A program made the translations under genes and the position numbers. From Pseudomonas sp. TH31 (GTDB lineage: Bacteria > Pseudomonadota > Gammaproteobacteria > Pseudomonadales > Pseudomonadaceae): a stretch of 64,000 nucleotides of DNA. Of the stretch, positions 15,276-25,526 are shown in pieces; the first letter of the stretch is position 1, and every line of letters starts with the position of its first letter. The stretch covers positions 124,001-188,000 of the forward strand of contig NZ_JAEKEZ010000022.1 of assembly GCF_016650815.1 (NCBI RefSeq), given 5' to 3'. The notes under the pieces are model-generated. The model searched no databases. It saw nothing but the letters and a program-made list of their open reading frames with translations, and was not told the origin of the DNA.

Positions 15276-15283
15276 GCTATCAT
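15276..15283 (+). promoter_or_regulatory. Possible extended -10 promoter element of lpxC
   Basis: The ftsZ-lpxC spacer (15224-15335) contains TGCTATCAT, an extended -10-like element, about 55 bases before the lpxC ATG. No convincing -35 box at standard spacing is visible (TTGGTG at 15251 is too far, TTCAGC at 15257 is slightly close). Independent transcription of lpxC is plausible, but this site is only a suggestion. Confidence 0.3.
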
Positions 15284-15299
15284 CGCCAGCCTTTGTTGA

Positions 15300-16247
<948 letters not shown>

Positions 16248-16268
16248 GCAAAAACCTCTCTAGTTTTT

Positions 16269-16296
16269 AAAGGCTGCCTTCGGGTGGCCTTTTTTA
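16269..16296 (+). terminator. Rho-independent terminator after lpxC
   Basis: A stem of AAGGCTGCC against GGTGGCCTT with a TTCG tetraloop is followed directly by a run of T. It lies 22 bases after the lpxC stop and closes the dcw/lpxC transcription unit. Confidence 0.85.
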
Positions 16297-16321
16297 TGCC
16301 CGATGAATCAAGATCAGAATC

Positions 16322-16397
16322 AAAGATCGCAGCCTTCGGCAGCTCCTACAGGAGAACGTATTTCAAATGTAGGAGCTGGCGAAGGCTGCGATCTTTT
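16322..16397. repeat. REPIN (GTAGGAGCTGCCGAAGG type)
   Basis: Two inverted copies of the REP core (GATCGCAGCCTTCGGCAGCTCCTAC and its complement, one base different in the right arm) surround a short spacer. It sits between lpxC and the convergent GGDEF gene, the usual intergenic place of REPINs. Confidence 0.9.
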
Positions 16398-16408
16398 GAT
16401 CTTCGCTT

Positions 16409-17911
16409 TTAACCTGCGCTAACCACCCGATTCCGCCCCCCTTCCTTGGCCTGATACAACGCCTTGTCCGCCGCAAACAACAATTGCTCCAGGCTGATCT
16501 CACTCGCACTGGTCCAGGTACTAATCCCAATACTGACAGTCATCGGCGTCTTGGCATCCGCCACCAACGGCAGTTGCTCCACAGCCTCACGGATGTGTTC
16601 GGCAATCTGCTGCGCGCCCGCGCTGTCGGTTTCCGGCAGGATCACCGAAAACTCCTCACCGCCGTAACGGGCGACCATATCGCCTGGCCGCCGCACATTG
16701 CTGCTGATGACCTTGGCCAGCGAGCGCAGCGCATCGTCACCGCCCGGATGGCCATGCCGGTCATTGAAGGCCTTGAAGTGGTCGGCATCGATCATCAGCA
16801 CCGACAGCGGTTTACCGGAGCGTTGGGCGCGAAACCATTCATGGCGCAAGGCCTGATCCAGGGTTCGGCGGTTGGCCACGCCGGTCAAGGCATCGGTGGC
16901 TGCCAGTTGCGCCAGCTCTCGCTCGGCGTTGTGACGCAAGCGCAATTCGCGGCAGAGCAACCAGGTCAGCCACAGCAGGCCGATACACAGCACGCTGGTG
17001 GCGCCGCTGATGACCATCGCTGTGCGTTCCCAGGTGCCGAACACTTCAGTGCTGGAGAGGGCGACAATCACTGTCAAAGGCAGATTGCCGACTCGGGAAA
17101 AGGTGTAGAGGCGCTTTCGGTGATCGATGCTCGACACGCTGTTGAAGCTGCCGCTGCCCTCTCGCAGGATGCGCACGACGTTGGGACGGCTGGCGAAGCT
17201 TTTGCCGATCGAGTCGCTTTGCAGGTAAGGCTTTTGCGCCAGCAGGATGCCGTCGTTGTTGATGATGTTCAGCGTGCTGTCGTTACCGATGTTCAGGCTG
17301 TTGAACAACTCGTCGAAGTAAGCCAGGCGCATCGACGCTACCGCCACGCCCATGAACTCTCCGGTGGGTGAGGAAATGCGCCGACTGAAACTGATCCGCC
17401 ATTGGTCACTGTCTGCGCAGTCGCAGCGGGGCTTGAACGGGCGGCTGATGAACATTCCGGTATCGCGGTCGAAGACATGAGCTTCGAAGTAGTCGCGGTC
17501 GGCGTAGTTATCCGGTTTTGGCTCGATCAGCGATGAGTCGGCCAGCACCTCGCCGTGCTTGTCCAGCAACAGGATGTCGCCCTTGAAGCGTGCCGCGGTG
17601 GATCGATCGAACAGCACCAGTTGCCGGACCTGCGGTGGCATCTGTTTCAGGTCATCGCGTTGCGAAGCGGCAATCAGCCCTTGCAGCGTCAGGTCGTAGA
17701 GTTCGACCGTGCGCAACACGTCGGCGTCGATCAACTGGGCAATGGTGGTCGCGCTGCGGGTCGCGTCCTGCTGGGCATTGGCGTGTTCGCGGATCAGCAG
17801 GAAGGTCACGATGCTCAGGATCGCGATGACCGTCAGGCAGCTGCCGAGAATCAGCAGGAGCTCAGGGCGTCCGGTCCTGCCTGGAGTGTACGGGGTTCGG
17901 CTTGCTGTCAT
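16409..17911 (-). CDS. Membrane diguanylate cyclase with periplasmic sensor domain
   Basis: Predicted c-di-GMP synthase. The start is set at the ATG at 17911 (MTASRTPYTPG), giving 500 residues; a longer frame back to 18139 lacks family-like sequence. A membrane helix at about 18-40 is followed by a periplasmic region resembling a dCache sensor, a second helix near 290-315 and a C-terminal GGDEF domain. The active-site motif is G417-G-E-E-F421, catalytically competent. An RxxD inhibitory site (R408-PGD411) lies the normal five residues before it, so product feedback inhibition is expected. It runs convergently to lpxC. Confidence 0.9.
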   Translation of the reverse strand: MTASRTPYTPGRTGRPELLLILGSCLTVIAILSIVTFLLIREHANAQQDATRSATTIAQLIDADVLRTVELYDLTLQGLIAASQRDDLKQMPPQVRQLVLFDRSTAARFKGDILLLDKHGEVLADSSLIEPKPDNYADRDYFEAHVFDRDTGMFISRPFKPRCDCADSDQWRISFSRRISSPTGEFMGVAVASMRLAYFDELFNSLNIGNDSTLNIINNDGILLAQKPYLQSDSIGKSFASRPNVVRILREGSGSFNSVSSIDHRKRLYTFSRVGNLPLTVIVALSSTEVFGTWERTAMVISGATSVLCIGLLWLTWLLCRELRLRHNAERELAQLAATDALTGVANRRTLDQALRHEWFRAQRSGKPLSVLMIDADHFKAFNDRHGHPGGDDALRSLAKVISSNVRRPGDMVARYGGEEFSVILPETDSAGAQQIAEHIREAVEQLPLVADAKTPMTVSIGISTWTSASEISLEQLLFAADKALYQAKEGGRNRVVSAG

Positions 17912-18103
17912 GGTTCTGATGTCTGCTGAAGGGACTTTATAAGCGTAGTTCCATAAACGTCGTTTCCCGAAGGACGCGCGCTCATCGCAGCAATCAGTCA
18001 TGGATATTTGGATGTTACTGGGCAAAGGTATAAATGACAGGCCGAAAAAAGGCCAGCAAATAGGCGAATGCCAGTCAGTTAAGGCATGAACACCACAATC
18101 CCT

Positions 18104-18192
18104 GTGGGAGCGAGCTTGCTCGCGATTGCGGCTGAACATTCAGCAGATTGTGTTGCCTGCCAGTGCGCTATCGCGAGCAAGCTCGCTCCCAC
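18104..18192. repeat. REPIN (GTGGGAGCGAGCTTGCTCGCGA type)
   Basis: Inverted pair of the second REP core found in this window: GTGGGAGCGAGCTTGCTCGCGAT at the left and its complement at the right, around a 40-base loop. It occupies most of the 334-base gap between the GGDEF gene and the oprD-like gene; nothing else is seen in that gap. Confidence 0.9.
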
Positions 18193-18245
18193 AGGTTCTG
18201 CACCATTAGGCCAAACAGGTTGGCCTTTTAGTTTTTCGGAGGGTG

Positions 18246-19564
18246 TTAGAAGACGTTGATCGGGTAATCAACGATCACGCGGTATTCATCGGTGTCCTGA
18301 TCCAGCGCGCCGTAGCCATTGCCACCACGGTTGGTCGCCCATTGCAGGCGCAGCGCCAGGTCCTTGGCCTTGCCGCCCTGGACCACGTATTTCAGATCGA
18401 CGTCGCGTTCCCAGTGCTTGGCGTGTTTGCCGTCGGCGCTGTACCACGAAGCGTAGCCTTTGCTGTCCGGATCGACCTTGGTCAAGTCCGTTTCACCCCG
18501 GAGTAGGAAACCGCCGAGGTCAGGCCCGGCAAGCCGAGACCGACGAAATCGTAGGCGTACTTGAGTTTCCACGAGCGCTCGTTCGGGCCGTTGAAGTCCG
18601 AGTACTGCTGGGAGTTGTCCAGGTAGACGCTGTCGCCCTGGCTGATGTAGTCGAACGGCGTGTTGCCGTTGACCTGCTGATACGCGGCGGTGACGCTGTG
18701 ATTGCCCACGCCGACGGTGAAATGCAGGCTGTAGGTGTTGTTGTCGATGTTGCCCAGCAGCGCATCGCCAGTGTCTTGCGTGTGATAGAAGTGCAGGCCC
18801 GGGTTGAGGCTGACCAGGTCGTTCAGCGCGTAGGTGTAATCCAGGTCGTAGTAGTACTGGTTCCAGATGTCCTTGAGCTCAGAGGCATACAGGCTGCTGG
18901 TCAAACCTGGCAAGCCGCTCCAGGCCACGCCGGCCCAGTTCAGGTGCTGGCTCTCGTCACCGTCTGCGAGGGTGCCGTAGGACGTGCCGATGCGTTTGTG
19001 GCCGCTCTGGTTGTAAGGCTTGGTGAAACTGGCCTGGCCACCTTCAATCAACCAGCCGTCGAAGCTGTGATTGGTCAGGCTGACCCCGCGAAAGGTCTGC
19101 GGCAGCATGCGGCTTTCACCACCGGCAATCACCGGGTTGGTGAGAAACAGGTCACCAGCCTTCAGTTCGGTATCAAAGGCGCGCATTTTCAACGTACCGC
19201 CGGCCGTGGAAAACGAGCCTGGCGCTTTGCCGTTGCCATCGCTCACCGGCAGGATGCTCGAACTGTCAGTGCCCCCACCACCGTCGAGTTTCAGCCCGAG
19301 CATGGCATGGGCATCAAGACCGAAACCGACGGTGCCCTGGGTGAAACCGGATTCAAACTTGCCGAGAAACCCCTGGCCCCATTCGATGTTGTCGTCGGTG
19401 TGCTGGTGCCGGTTGCGGTTCATGTAGTAGTTGCGGGCGTTGAGGTTGAGGCTCGACCCTTCGACAAAACCTTCGCGGCTGGTGTCGTCGGCGGCCTGTG
19501 CGTTGGCGGCCATCGTTGCGGCGATTGCAATGAACAACGGGCTGAGTTTCAGAGAAAAAGACAC
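18246..19564 (-). pseudogene. OprD-family outer-membrane porin, frameshifted
   Basis: Two overlapping frames together make one OprD-type porin of about 440 residues. The first (from 19564) begins with a signal peptide ending AANAQA and runs through typical OprD sequence ([16 protein letters not shown]). It stops early at 18482 after [11 protein letters not shown]. The second frame, to 18246, continues with [17 protein letters not shown] and ends in the porin-like final strand [13 protein letters not shown]. One added G (+ strand) near 18502 would restore a continuous protein. OprD porins import amino acids or small carboxylates; the substrate cannot be told here. It may be a true pseudogene or a sequence error. 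Confidence 0.85.
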
Positions 19565-19664
19565 GTGTGGTGCAGCTCCTTTTGGGTCATTAACGTCAGT
19601 TCATGGATCGACGTTTTTTATTTCTTGTTTAGGGAGACGAAGAGTAACGTGTTTTCTGCACAAT

Positions 19665-19692
19665 AAAAAAAGCCGCTGATAGCAGCGGCTTT
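19665..19692 (-). terminator. Rho-independent terminator of the small exported-protein gene
   Basis: On the minus strand, AGCCGCTG-CTAT-CAGCGGCT is followed by six T. It lies about 65 bases beyond the stop of the small gene at 19758-19982 and before the oprD-like gene. Confidence 0.8.
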
Positions 19693-19757
19693 GAAGACAA
19701 CTTTTCAAAGGGAAGAGCCGATGAAGAGTGTCGAGGGAAACAGAGCGATACGGTGGA

Positions 19758-19982
19758 TCAGCTGTCTTTCTCAACCGGTGGCTTGGCTGCAGAAGTTGAC
19801 GCTTGAGGGGTTTGCGCAGCGTCTTGGGCTTTGGCAGTCATCTCGGCCTGAGACTGTTCGAACGCTTTTGCCCGGGCCGCGTTTTGGGCGACGAAGGCCG
19901 GCGATTCTTCAGCCATGGCGAGCGGGGACAGGAACAAAGCGGACAAAGCGAAAGCGCTGGCAATACCCATAGTGTTGGACAT
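19758..19982 (-). CDS. Small exported protein of unknown function
   Basis: A 74-residue protein with a clear signal peptide (MSNTMGIASAFALSALFLSP, cleavage probably after AMA). The mature part is Ala/Gln-rich, helical in character, ending KPPVEKDS. The ATG at 19982 is preferred over an upstream TTG because AGAAGG lies 8 bases before it. No domain is recognised. It is followed by its own terminator, so it is probably a single-gene unit. Confidence 0.7.
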   Translation of the reverse strand: MSNTMGIASAFALSALFLSPLAMAEESPAFVAQNAARAKAFEQSQAEMTAKAQDAAQTPQASTSAAKPPVEKDS

Positions 19983-20112
19983 CTTTAAAACCTTCTTGCT
20001 TGGCAAGTGCTGTTTGGTGCGCCAAGGTTAGGGTTCAAGCACGATGGGAAACAGAGCGGATTTCAGAAAGGACTGTTGCGCGCCGAGCAACAGTCGCCAG
20101 CGCGAGGCACCT

Positions 20113-20243
20113 GTAGCAGCTGGCGAAGCCTGCGTTCGGCTGCAAAGCAGTCGCAAACCCTGCACACACCGTTTACCTGAAAGAACCGGGTGCCTGATTT
20201 CACGACTGCTGCGCAGCCGAACGCAGGCTTCGCCAGCGGCTAC
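20113..20243. repeat. Long REP-like inverted repeat (GTAGCAGCTGGCGAAGCC type)
   Basis: The left arm GTAGCAGCTGGCGAAGCCTG continues into CGTTCGGCTGC…GCAGTCG, and the right arm is its near-perfect complement ending at CAGCGGCTAC. The arms enclose about 40 bases. It is a third family of palindromic repeat in this window; a second copy lies at 41941-42070. It sits between the small exported gene and the end of the sensor kinase gene. Confidence 0.85.
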
Positions 20244-20258
20244 ACGGGATCGGGCCCG

Positions 20259-21632
20259 TCAGACAGGCAGATGAATGCCGAACGTGTTCATCCCATGATC
20301 ACTATGCACAAACACATCGCCGCCATGCATCAACGCAATCGCCTTGACGATCGCCAACCCCAGCCCATGGTTATTCCCGCTGTTGCTGCGCGACGCATCC
20401 ACCCGATAAAACCGCTCGAACAATCGCGACAAATGCTCACTGGCAATCGGTAAGCCCGGATTGGCCACAGCAATACTCACCTGATGCTCCGCAACCTCGA
20501 TCCGCACCTCAATCACCTGTCCAGGCTCGGTGTGCTGCACTGCGTTGCTCAGCAGGTTGATCAATGCCCGGCGCAAATGCGCGATCTCAATGCTGACCTG
20601 CGCATCACCGCTGACTCGCACCTGAACCTGCGCATCTTCCAGAATGAAATCCAGATACTCCAGGGTCGTGGCCACTTCATCGGCCAGTGAGGTGGAAGTC
20701 AGTTTGGTCGCCTTGCTTCCTTGATCGGCACTGGCCAGGAACAGCATGTCATTGATGATCGAACGCAGCCGCTCCAGCTCTTCGAGGTTCGATTGCAGCA
20801 CCTCGAAATAGTGTTCGGCCGAGCGTCCGCGAGTCAGCGCCACCTGGGTCTGGCCAATCAGGTTGGTCAGCGGCGAACGCAGTTCATGGGCGACGTCGGC
20901 GTTGAACGACTCCAGACGCGAGTAAGCCTGTTCGACTCTCTCCAATGTGGAGTTGAACGAGCTGACAAACTGATCCAGCTCCGGCGGCAACGGCGAAAGG
21001 CGCAAACGCCCCGAGCGCAACGGCGGCGCCAGGCGCTGGGCCTCCTGCGACAACTTGATCAACGGCTTGAGACCGATCCGTGCCACCCAATAACCAAGCG
21101 CCGAGGCCAGCAACACGCCGACAATCGCCAGGCTGATCAAGGCGAGCAGGAGATGATGCTGAGTCTGCAAAAACGTCTCGGTGTCGATGCCGATTATGAA
21201 ACGCAGCGGCGGTCGCTGGTCCTTGGCCGGGAACTGACTGACCAGCACTTTCAGCGGGTAGGCATGGTCCGGCAATTGAAGGTCGCGCCGGCCCAGCGGC
21301 CCTTCGGCGAAGGCGCGAATCTGCGGGGTGATGTTGCCGTACTCATACTGCGAATCACCGCTGATAATCCAGAAACTGATGCGCTTGTCTTCTTCGCCCA
21401 GCAACTTGAGCTTGTTGTAGATCTTCACCCAATGCTCGGGCGTGCCGAAACGTCCGACCGTGGACTCGAGCACGCTGTAGCGCGCATCCAGCTCGGCTTC
21501 GGGCAACAAGCCAAGACCTTTGTCGACCTGCTGGTACAACGCCCAGCCGATCAACAGAAACACCAGCAATGCCACCAGCGTAAACATGCCACTGAGGCGC
21601 AGTGCGATGGAGTTACGAGGGTAGGTCATCAT
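20259..21632 (-). CDS. Sensor histidine kinase of the RND efflux operon
   Basis: Inner-membrane sensor kinase of 457 residues: helix 1 at about 11-33, a periplasmic sensor of about 125 residues, helix 2 at about 161-183, a HAMP-like linker, a phosphoacceptor region with His249 in VAHELRSPLTN, and an ATPase domain with N-box NLLSNAVQH and G-box HGLGLAIV. The architecture and operon position resemble CusS/IrlS-type metal-responsive kinases, but no metal ligands are evident, so the signal is unknown. It follows the cognate regulator after 117 bases that hold a large hairpin covering its ribosome binding site and start. Confidence 0.93.
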   Translation of the reverse strand: MMTYPRNSIALRLSGMFTLVALLVFLLIGWALYQQVDKGLGLLPEAELDARYSVLESTVGRFGTPEHWVKIYNKLKLLGEEDKRISFWIISGDSQYEYGNITPQIRAFAEGPLGRRDLQLPDHAYPLKVLVSQFPAKDQRPPLRFIIGIDTETFLQTQHHLLLALISLAIVGVLLASALGYWVARIGLKPLIKLSQEAQRLAPPLRSGRLRLSPLPPELDQFVSSFNSTLERVEQAYSRLESFNADVAHELRSPLTNLIGQTQVALTRGRSAEHYFEVLQSNLEELERLRSIINDMLFLASADQGSKATKLTSTSLADEVATTLEYLDFILEDAQVQVRVSGDAQVSIEIAHLRRALINLLSNAVQHTEPGQVIEVRIEVAEHQVSIAVANPGLPIASEHLSRLFERFYRVDASRSNSGNNHGLGLAIVKAIALMHGGDVFVHSDHGMNTFGIHLPV

Positions 21633-21750
21633 TCATTTCCTGTGCCGCGCCGAGTCTGCTGTTGCGCAGGGCAAGGCGCGAGGAGCGCGGTTTGGTTGTT
21701 CCAAATAAGCTCCGAGCAACGCGGCACAGGAAATGAATGATGACCTACCC
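21619..21750 (-). promoter_or_regulatory. Perfect 31-bp inverted repeat covering the kinase ribosome binding site
   Basis: The bases 21619-21649 and 21720-21750 are exact reverse complements (31 of 31) around a 70-base loop. In the minus-strand mRNA the stem begins at the response-regulator stop codon. Its 3' arm contains the AGGAA ribosome binding site and the ATGATG start of the kinase gene. If formed, the hairpin would hide translation initiation of the kinase, so it may set the regulator-to-kinase ratio. It is not followed by a T run, so it does not look like a terminator. Confidence 0.8.
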
Positions 21751-22424
21751 TAAACACCGCGACTCTCCAGCACATAACCCATGCCACGAATGGTGTGCAG
21801 CAACTTCTCGTCGAACGGCCCGTCGAGCTTGGCCCGCAAGCGTTTGATCGCGACTTCGACGACGTTCGCGTCGCTGTCGAAATTGATATCCCAGACCATC
21901 TCGGCGATGGCGGTTTTCGAGAGGATTTCACCTTGGCGGCGGGCCAGCACGCTGAGCAGTGAAAACTCCTTGGCGGTCAGGTCCAGGCGAGCACCGGCGC
22001 GGGTGGCTTTACGGCTGATCAAATCGATCCACAGGTCGGCGATGCTCACTTGCACCGGTTCATGGCCGCCACTGCGCCGGGTCAGCGCTTGCAGGCGCGC
22101 CACCAGTTCAAGGAAGGAAAACGGTTTGCCGAGATAATCGTCGGCACCATCGCGCAGGCCTCTGATCCGGTCTTCGACCCGCTCGCGGGCAGTGAGCATG
22201 ATCACCGGGGTTTGCTTGCGGGCGCGCAAGGCACGCAACACGCCAAAGCCGTCGAGTCCCGGCAGCATCACGTCGAGGATGATCACCGCATAGTCGCTTT
22301 CCAGCGCCAGGTGCAGGCCTTCGACGCCATCGCGCGCCAGGTCCACGGTGTAACCCTGTTCCGTCAGGCCGCGGTGCAGGTAATCCGCGGTTTTTTCCTC
22401 ATCTTCGATAATCAGAACGCGCAT
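21750..22424 (-). CDS. OmpR-family response regulator of the RND efflux operon
   Basis: 224 residues: an N-terminal receiver with acidic pocket (IIEDEEK) and phosphoacceptor Asp51 in ILDVMLPG, the switch residues T and K (MLTARE, LGKPFS), and a C-terminal winged helix ending HTIRGMGYVLESR. The sequence is close to the CusR/CopR/IrlR branch. It starts 9 bases beyond the RND pump stop, so pump, regulator and kinase are probably one transcript, giving autoregulation. Confidence 0.93.
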   Translation of the reverse strand: MRVLIIEDEEKTADYLHRGLTEQGYTVDLARDGVEGLHLALESDYAVIILDVMLPGLDGFGVLRALRARKQTPVIMLTARERVEDRIRGLRDGADDYLGKPFSFLELVARLQALTRRSGGHEPVQVSIADLWIDLISRKATRAGARLDLTAKEFSLLSVLARRQGEILSKTAIAEMVWDINFDSDANVVEVAIKRLRAKLDGPFDEKLLHTIRGMGYVLESRGV

Positions 22425-22433
22425 GACCCCGCC

Positions 22434-25400
22434 TCAGTCTGTGGTCGCCAGTGCCGGAAGCGGCAGTGGTTTGGGCCGATGGAAAAGCCGCTCAAGCCAC
22501 AAGTATATGACCGGAGTGGTAAACAGCGTCAGCGCCTGACTCACCAGCAGCCCGCCAACGACGGCGATCCCCAATGGCTGGCGCAGTTCGGCGCCGGTGC
22601 CGTAGCCGAGCATCAGCGGCAACGCGCCGAGCAGGGCGGCGAGGGTGGTCATGATGATTGGCCGGAACCGCGTGATACAGGCCTTGAAAATCGCTTCCTC
22701 TGGCGGCAAGCCACCCTTGCGCTGCGCTTCGAGGGCGAAGTCGATCATCAGGATGCCGTTTTTCTTGACGATGCCGATCAGCAGCACCAGCCCGATCAGC
22801 GCCATGATCGAAAAGTCCTGGCCCCAGATCCACAACATGATCACCGCCCCAAGCCCCGCCGACGGCAGGGTCGAGATGATGGTCAGCGGATGGACGAAGC
22901 TCTCATAGAGCACGCCCAGAATGATGTACACCGCCACCAGCGCCGCCAGAATCAGCCACGGCTGGCTGGCCAGCGAACTCTGGAACGCCTGGGCCGCGCC
23001 CTGGAAGTTGCCGCTGATCGCCGTTGGCATGCCGATATCGGTTTTGGCCTGGTTGAGCATGATCACCGCATCACCCAACGCGACGCCGGGCGCCAGGTTG
23101 AACGAGAGGTTGGCGGCCGGGAACATCCCGTCGTGGGCGATGGACAACGGGCCGATGGTCGGCGCATCGAATTTCGCCAGCGCCGACAACGGCACCATTT
23201 CCCCGCTCAACGGCGAGCGCAGGTAGAAGTAGTTCAGGCTTTCGGCCTTGCCGCGCTGCTTGGCGTCGAGTTCCAGGATCACGTTGTACTGGTTGATCTG
23301 GGTCTGGAACTCGTTGATCTGCCGCTGACCAAAAGCGTCGTACAGCGCTTCGTCGACATCGCTGGCGGTCAGGCCGAAACGCGCGGCGGCGCTGCGGTCG
23401 ATACTGATGTGGGTGATGCTGCCGCCCAGTTGCAGGTCGTTGGAAATGTCGCGGAACGCCGGGTTGGTGCGCAGTTTTTCGGTCAGGCGCTGGGTCCAGG
23501 TACTCAGGACGCCACCGTCGTTGCTCTTGAGCACGTATTGGTACTGGGCGCGACTCGGGCCGGAGCTGAGGTTGATGTCCTGGCCGGCGCGCAGATAGAG
23601 CACGATGCCGGGGACTTTCATCAATTGCGGGCGAATCCGGTCGATGAACTGGCTGGCACTCACATCGCGGTCACCGCGTGGTTTCAGCGCAATCCAGAAC
23701 CGGCCGTTGGCGATGGTCTGGTTGCTGCCCGACACCCCGACCGAGTGGGAAAACGCCTGCACGGCCGGGTCAGCCGCGACGATTTTCGCCATCGCCAAGT
23801 GTTTTTTTACCATGTCGCCGTAGGAAATATCAGCAGCCGCTTCGGTGGTGCCGAGGACGAAGCCGGTGTCCTGAATCGGGAAGAAACCTTTGGGGATAAA
23901 GATGTAGCCGGCAATCGCCAGGCCCAGCGACAGGCAGAACACTCCGATCATCAGCTTCTGGTGGGCGAGGGCGCGACGCAGCAGTTTTTCATAGCCGGCC
24001 AGCAAGCGTTCGCCGAAGGTCGGTTTGCTGTGGGCGTGATGCACCGGCGCGCGCATGAATAGCGCGGCCAGGGTCGGCGCCAAGGTCAGCGACACCACCA
24101 CCGAAATCATGATGGTCGAGGTAGCGGTCAGGGCAAACTCTTTAAACAACCGCCCGACCACGCCGCCCATGAACAGCAGCGGAATAAACGCCGCCACCAG
24201 CGAGAAACTGATCGAGACCACGGTGAAGCCAATCTCGCCGGCGCCTTTGATCGCCGCCTCGCGCATGCCGTCGCCGGCCTCCAGGTGACGGTGAATGTTT
24301 TCCACCACCACAATCGCATCGTCCACCACAAACCCCACGGCCACCACGATGGCCACCAGGGTCAGGTTATTCAGGCTGAAGCCCATGATGTACATCAGGG
24401 CGAAACTGGCGGTCAGCGACACACCCAGTACGGCTGACACAATCATGGTCGCCGACCATTGGCGCAGGAACAGCGCCATCACCGCGACCACCAGCATGAT
24501 CGCGATCAGCAGGGTGATTTCCACTTCATGCAAGGACGCGCGAATGGTCTGGGTCCGGTCGATCAGCACCTTGACCTGCACCGAAGCCGGCAGCATCGCC
24601 TCCAGGCCCGGCAATGCGGCTTGAATACGATCCACGGTCTCGACGATGTTCGCCCCCGGTTGCCGGGAGATCACCAGGTTCACACCGGGTTGATCGCCAG
24701 CCCACGCCTGGACGTAGGCATCTTCCGAACCGTTGACGACTTTGGCGACATCCCTGAGGTGAACCGGTGCACCGTCCTTGTAGGAAACGATGAGCTGGTT
24801 GTATTCATCGGGGTGGAATAACTGGTCGTTGGTGGACAGGGTCGAAATGCTCGACTCGCCGTACAACGCACCCTTGGCCAGGTTGAGGCTGGTCTGCTGG
24901 ATCGCCAGACGAATGTCCGCCAGGGTCAGGCCGATGGCGGCGAGTTTGTCTGCCGAGACCTGGACGCGGATCGCCGGACGTTGCTGACCGGTGATGTTGA
25001 TTTGGCCTACGCCGTCGATCTGACTGATCTGACGCGACAGCAGGGTTTCCACCAGGTCGCTGAGTTCGGTGCCGGGCATCTGCGTCGAGCTGACGCTGAG
25101 GATCAACACCGGGCTGTCGGCCGGGTTGACCTTCTTCCAGGTCGGCAGGGTCGGCATGTCCTTGGGCAGCTTGCCGGCGGCGGTGTTGATCGCGGCCTGA
25201 ACTTCCTGGGCGGCGGTGTCGATGCTCTTGTCGAGGGTGAATTGCAGGGTCAGCAGGCTAGAACCCAAGGCACTGCTCGACGTCATCTGGGTCATGCCGG
25301 GGATGGCGCTGAATTGCACCTCCAGCGGCGTGGCCACCGACGACGCCATGGTGTCGGGACTGGCGCCGGGCAGTTGCGCGGACACCTGAATGGTCGGGAA

Positions 25401-25526
25401 TTCCGCTTCCGGCAACGGCGCGATTGGCAGGCGCGGGAAGGCAATGACGCCGAGCAACACCAGGGCAAAGGTCAACAGGATGGTGGCGACCGGGTGATCG
25501 ATGCACCACGCGGAGGGGCCCTTCAT
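22434..25526 (-). CDS. RND multidrug efflux pump, inner-membrane permease (MdtB/MdtC-like)
   Basis: A 1030-residue HAE1-type RND transporter. An N-terminal helix is followed by a large periplasmic loop, helices 2-6, a second large loop and the C-terminal helix bundle. The proton-relay aspartates lie in the helix-4 motif VGFVVDDAIVVVENIHRHLE. The sequence looks closest to the MdtB/MdtC/MuxB/MuxC branch, although those work as heteromeric pairs and only one permease is present here. It overlaps the membrane fusion gene by 4 bases. No outer-membrane factor is encoded, so a shared TolC/OprM-type channel is expected. Confidence 0.93.
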   Translation of the reverse strand: MKGPSAWCIDHPVATILLTFALVLLGVIAFPRLPIAPLPEAEFPTIQVSAQLPGASPDTMASSVATPLEVQFSAIPGMTQMTSSSALGSSLLTLQFTLDKSIDTAAQEVQAAINTAAGKLPKDMPTLPTWKKVNPADSPVLILSVSSTQMPGTELSDLVETLLSRQISQIDGVGQINITGQQRPAIRVQVSADKLAAIGLTLADIRLAIQQTSLNLAKGALYGESSISTLSTNDQLFHPDEYNQLIVSYKDGAPVHLRDVAKVVNGSEDAYVQAWAGDQPGVNLVISRQPGANIVETVDRIQAALPGLEAMLPASVQVKVLIDRTQTIRASLHEVEITLLIAIMLVVAVMALFLRQWSATMIVSAVLGVSLTASFALMYIMGFSLNNLTLVAIVVAVGFVVDDAIVVVENIHRHLEAGDGMREAAIKGAGEIGFTVVSISFSLVAAFIPLLFMGGVVGRLFKEFALTATSTIMISVVVSLTLAPTLAALFMRAPVHHAHSKPTFGERLLAGYEKLLRRALAHQKLMIGVFCLSLGLAIAGYIFIPKGFFPIQDTGFVLGTTEAAADISYGDMVKKHLAMAKIVAADPAVQAFSHSVGVSGSNQTIANGRFWIALKPRGDRDVSASQFIDRIRPQLMKVPGIVLYLRAGQDINLSSGPSRAQYQYVLKSNDGGVLSTWTQRLTEKLRTNPAFRDISNDLQLGGSITHISIDRSAAARFGLTASDVDEALYDAFGQRQINEFQTQINQYNVILELDAKQRGKAESLNYFYLRSPLSGEMVPLSALAKFDAPTIGPLSIAHDGMFPAANLSFNLAPGVALGDAVIMLNQAKTDIGMPTAISGNFQGAAQAFQSSLASQPWLILAALVAVYIILGVLYESFVHPLTIISTLPSAGLGAVIMLWIWGQDFSIMALIGLVLLIGIVKKNGILMIDFALEAQRKGGLPPEEAIFKACITRFRPIIMTTLAALLGALPLMLGYGTGAELRQPLGIAVVGGLLVSQALTLFTTPVIYLWLERLFHRPKPLPLPALATTD

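Noticed and set aside
18209..18236. Hairpin GGCCAA-N5-TTGGCC followed by T's as a terminator
   Set aside because: The T-rich side suits only plus-strand transcripts, and no plus-strand gene ends here; the oprD-like gene runs the other way.
22050..24062. 670-codon plus-strand frame opposite the RND pump
   Set aside because: Shadow frame; the minus-strand pump has full family motifs.
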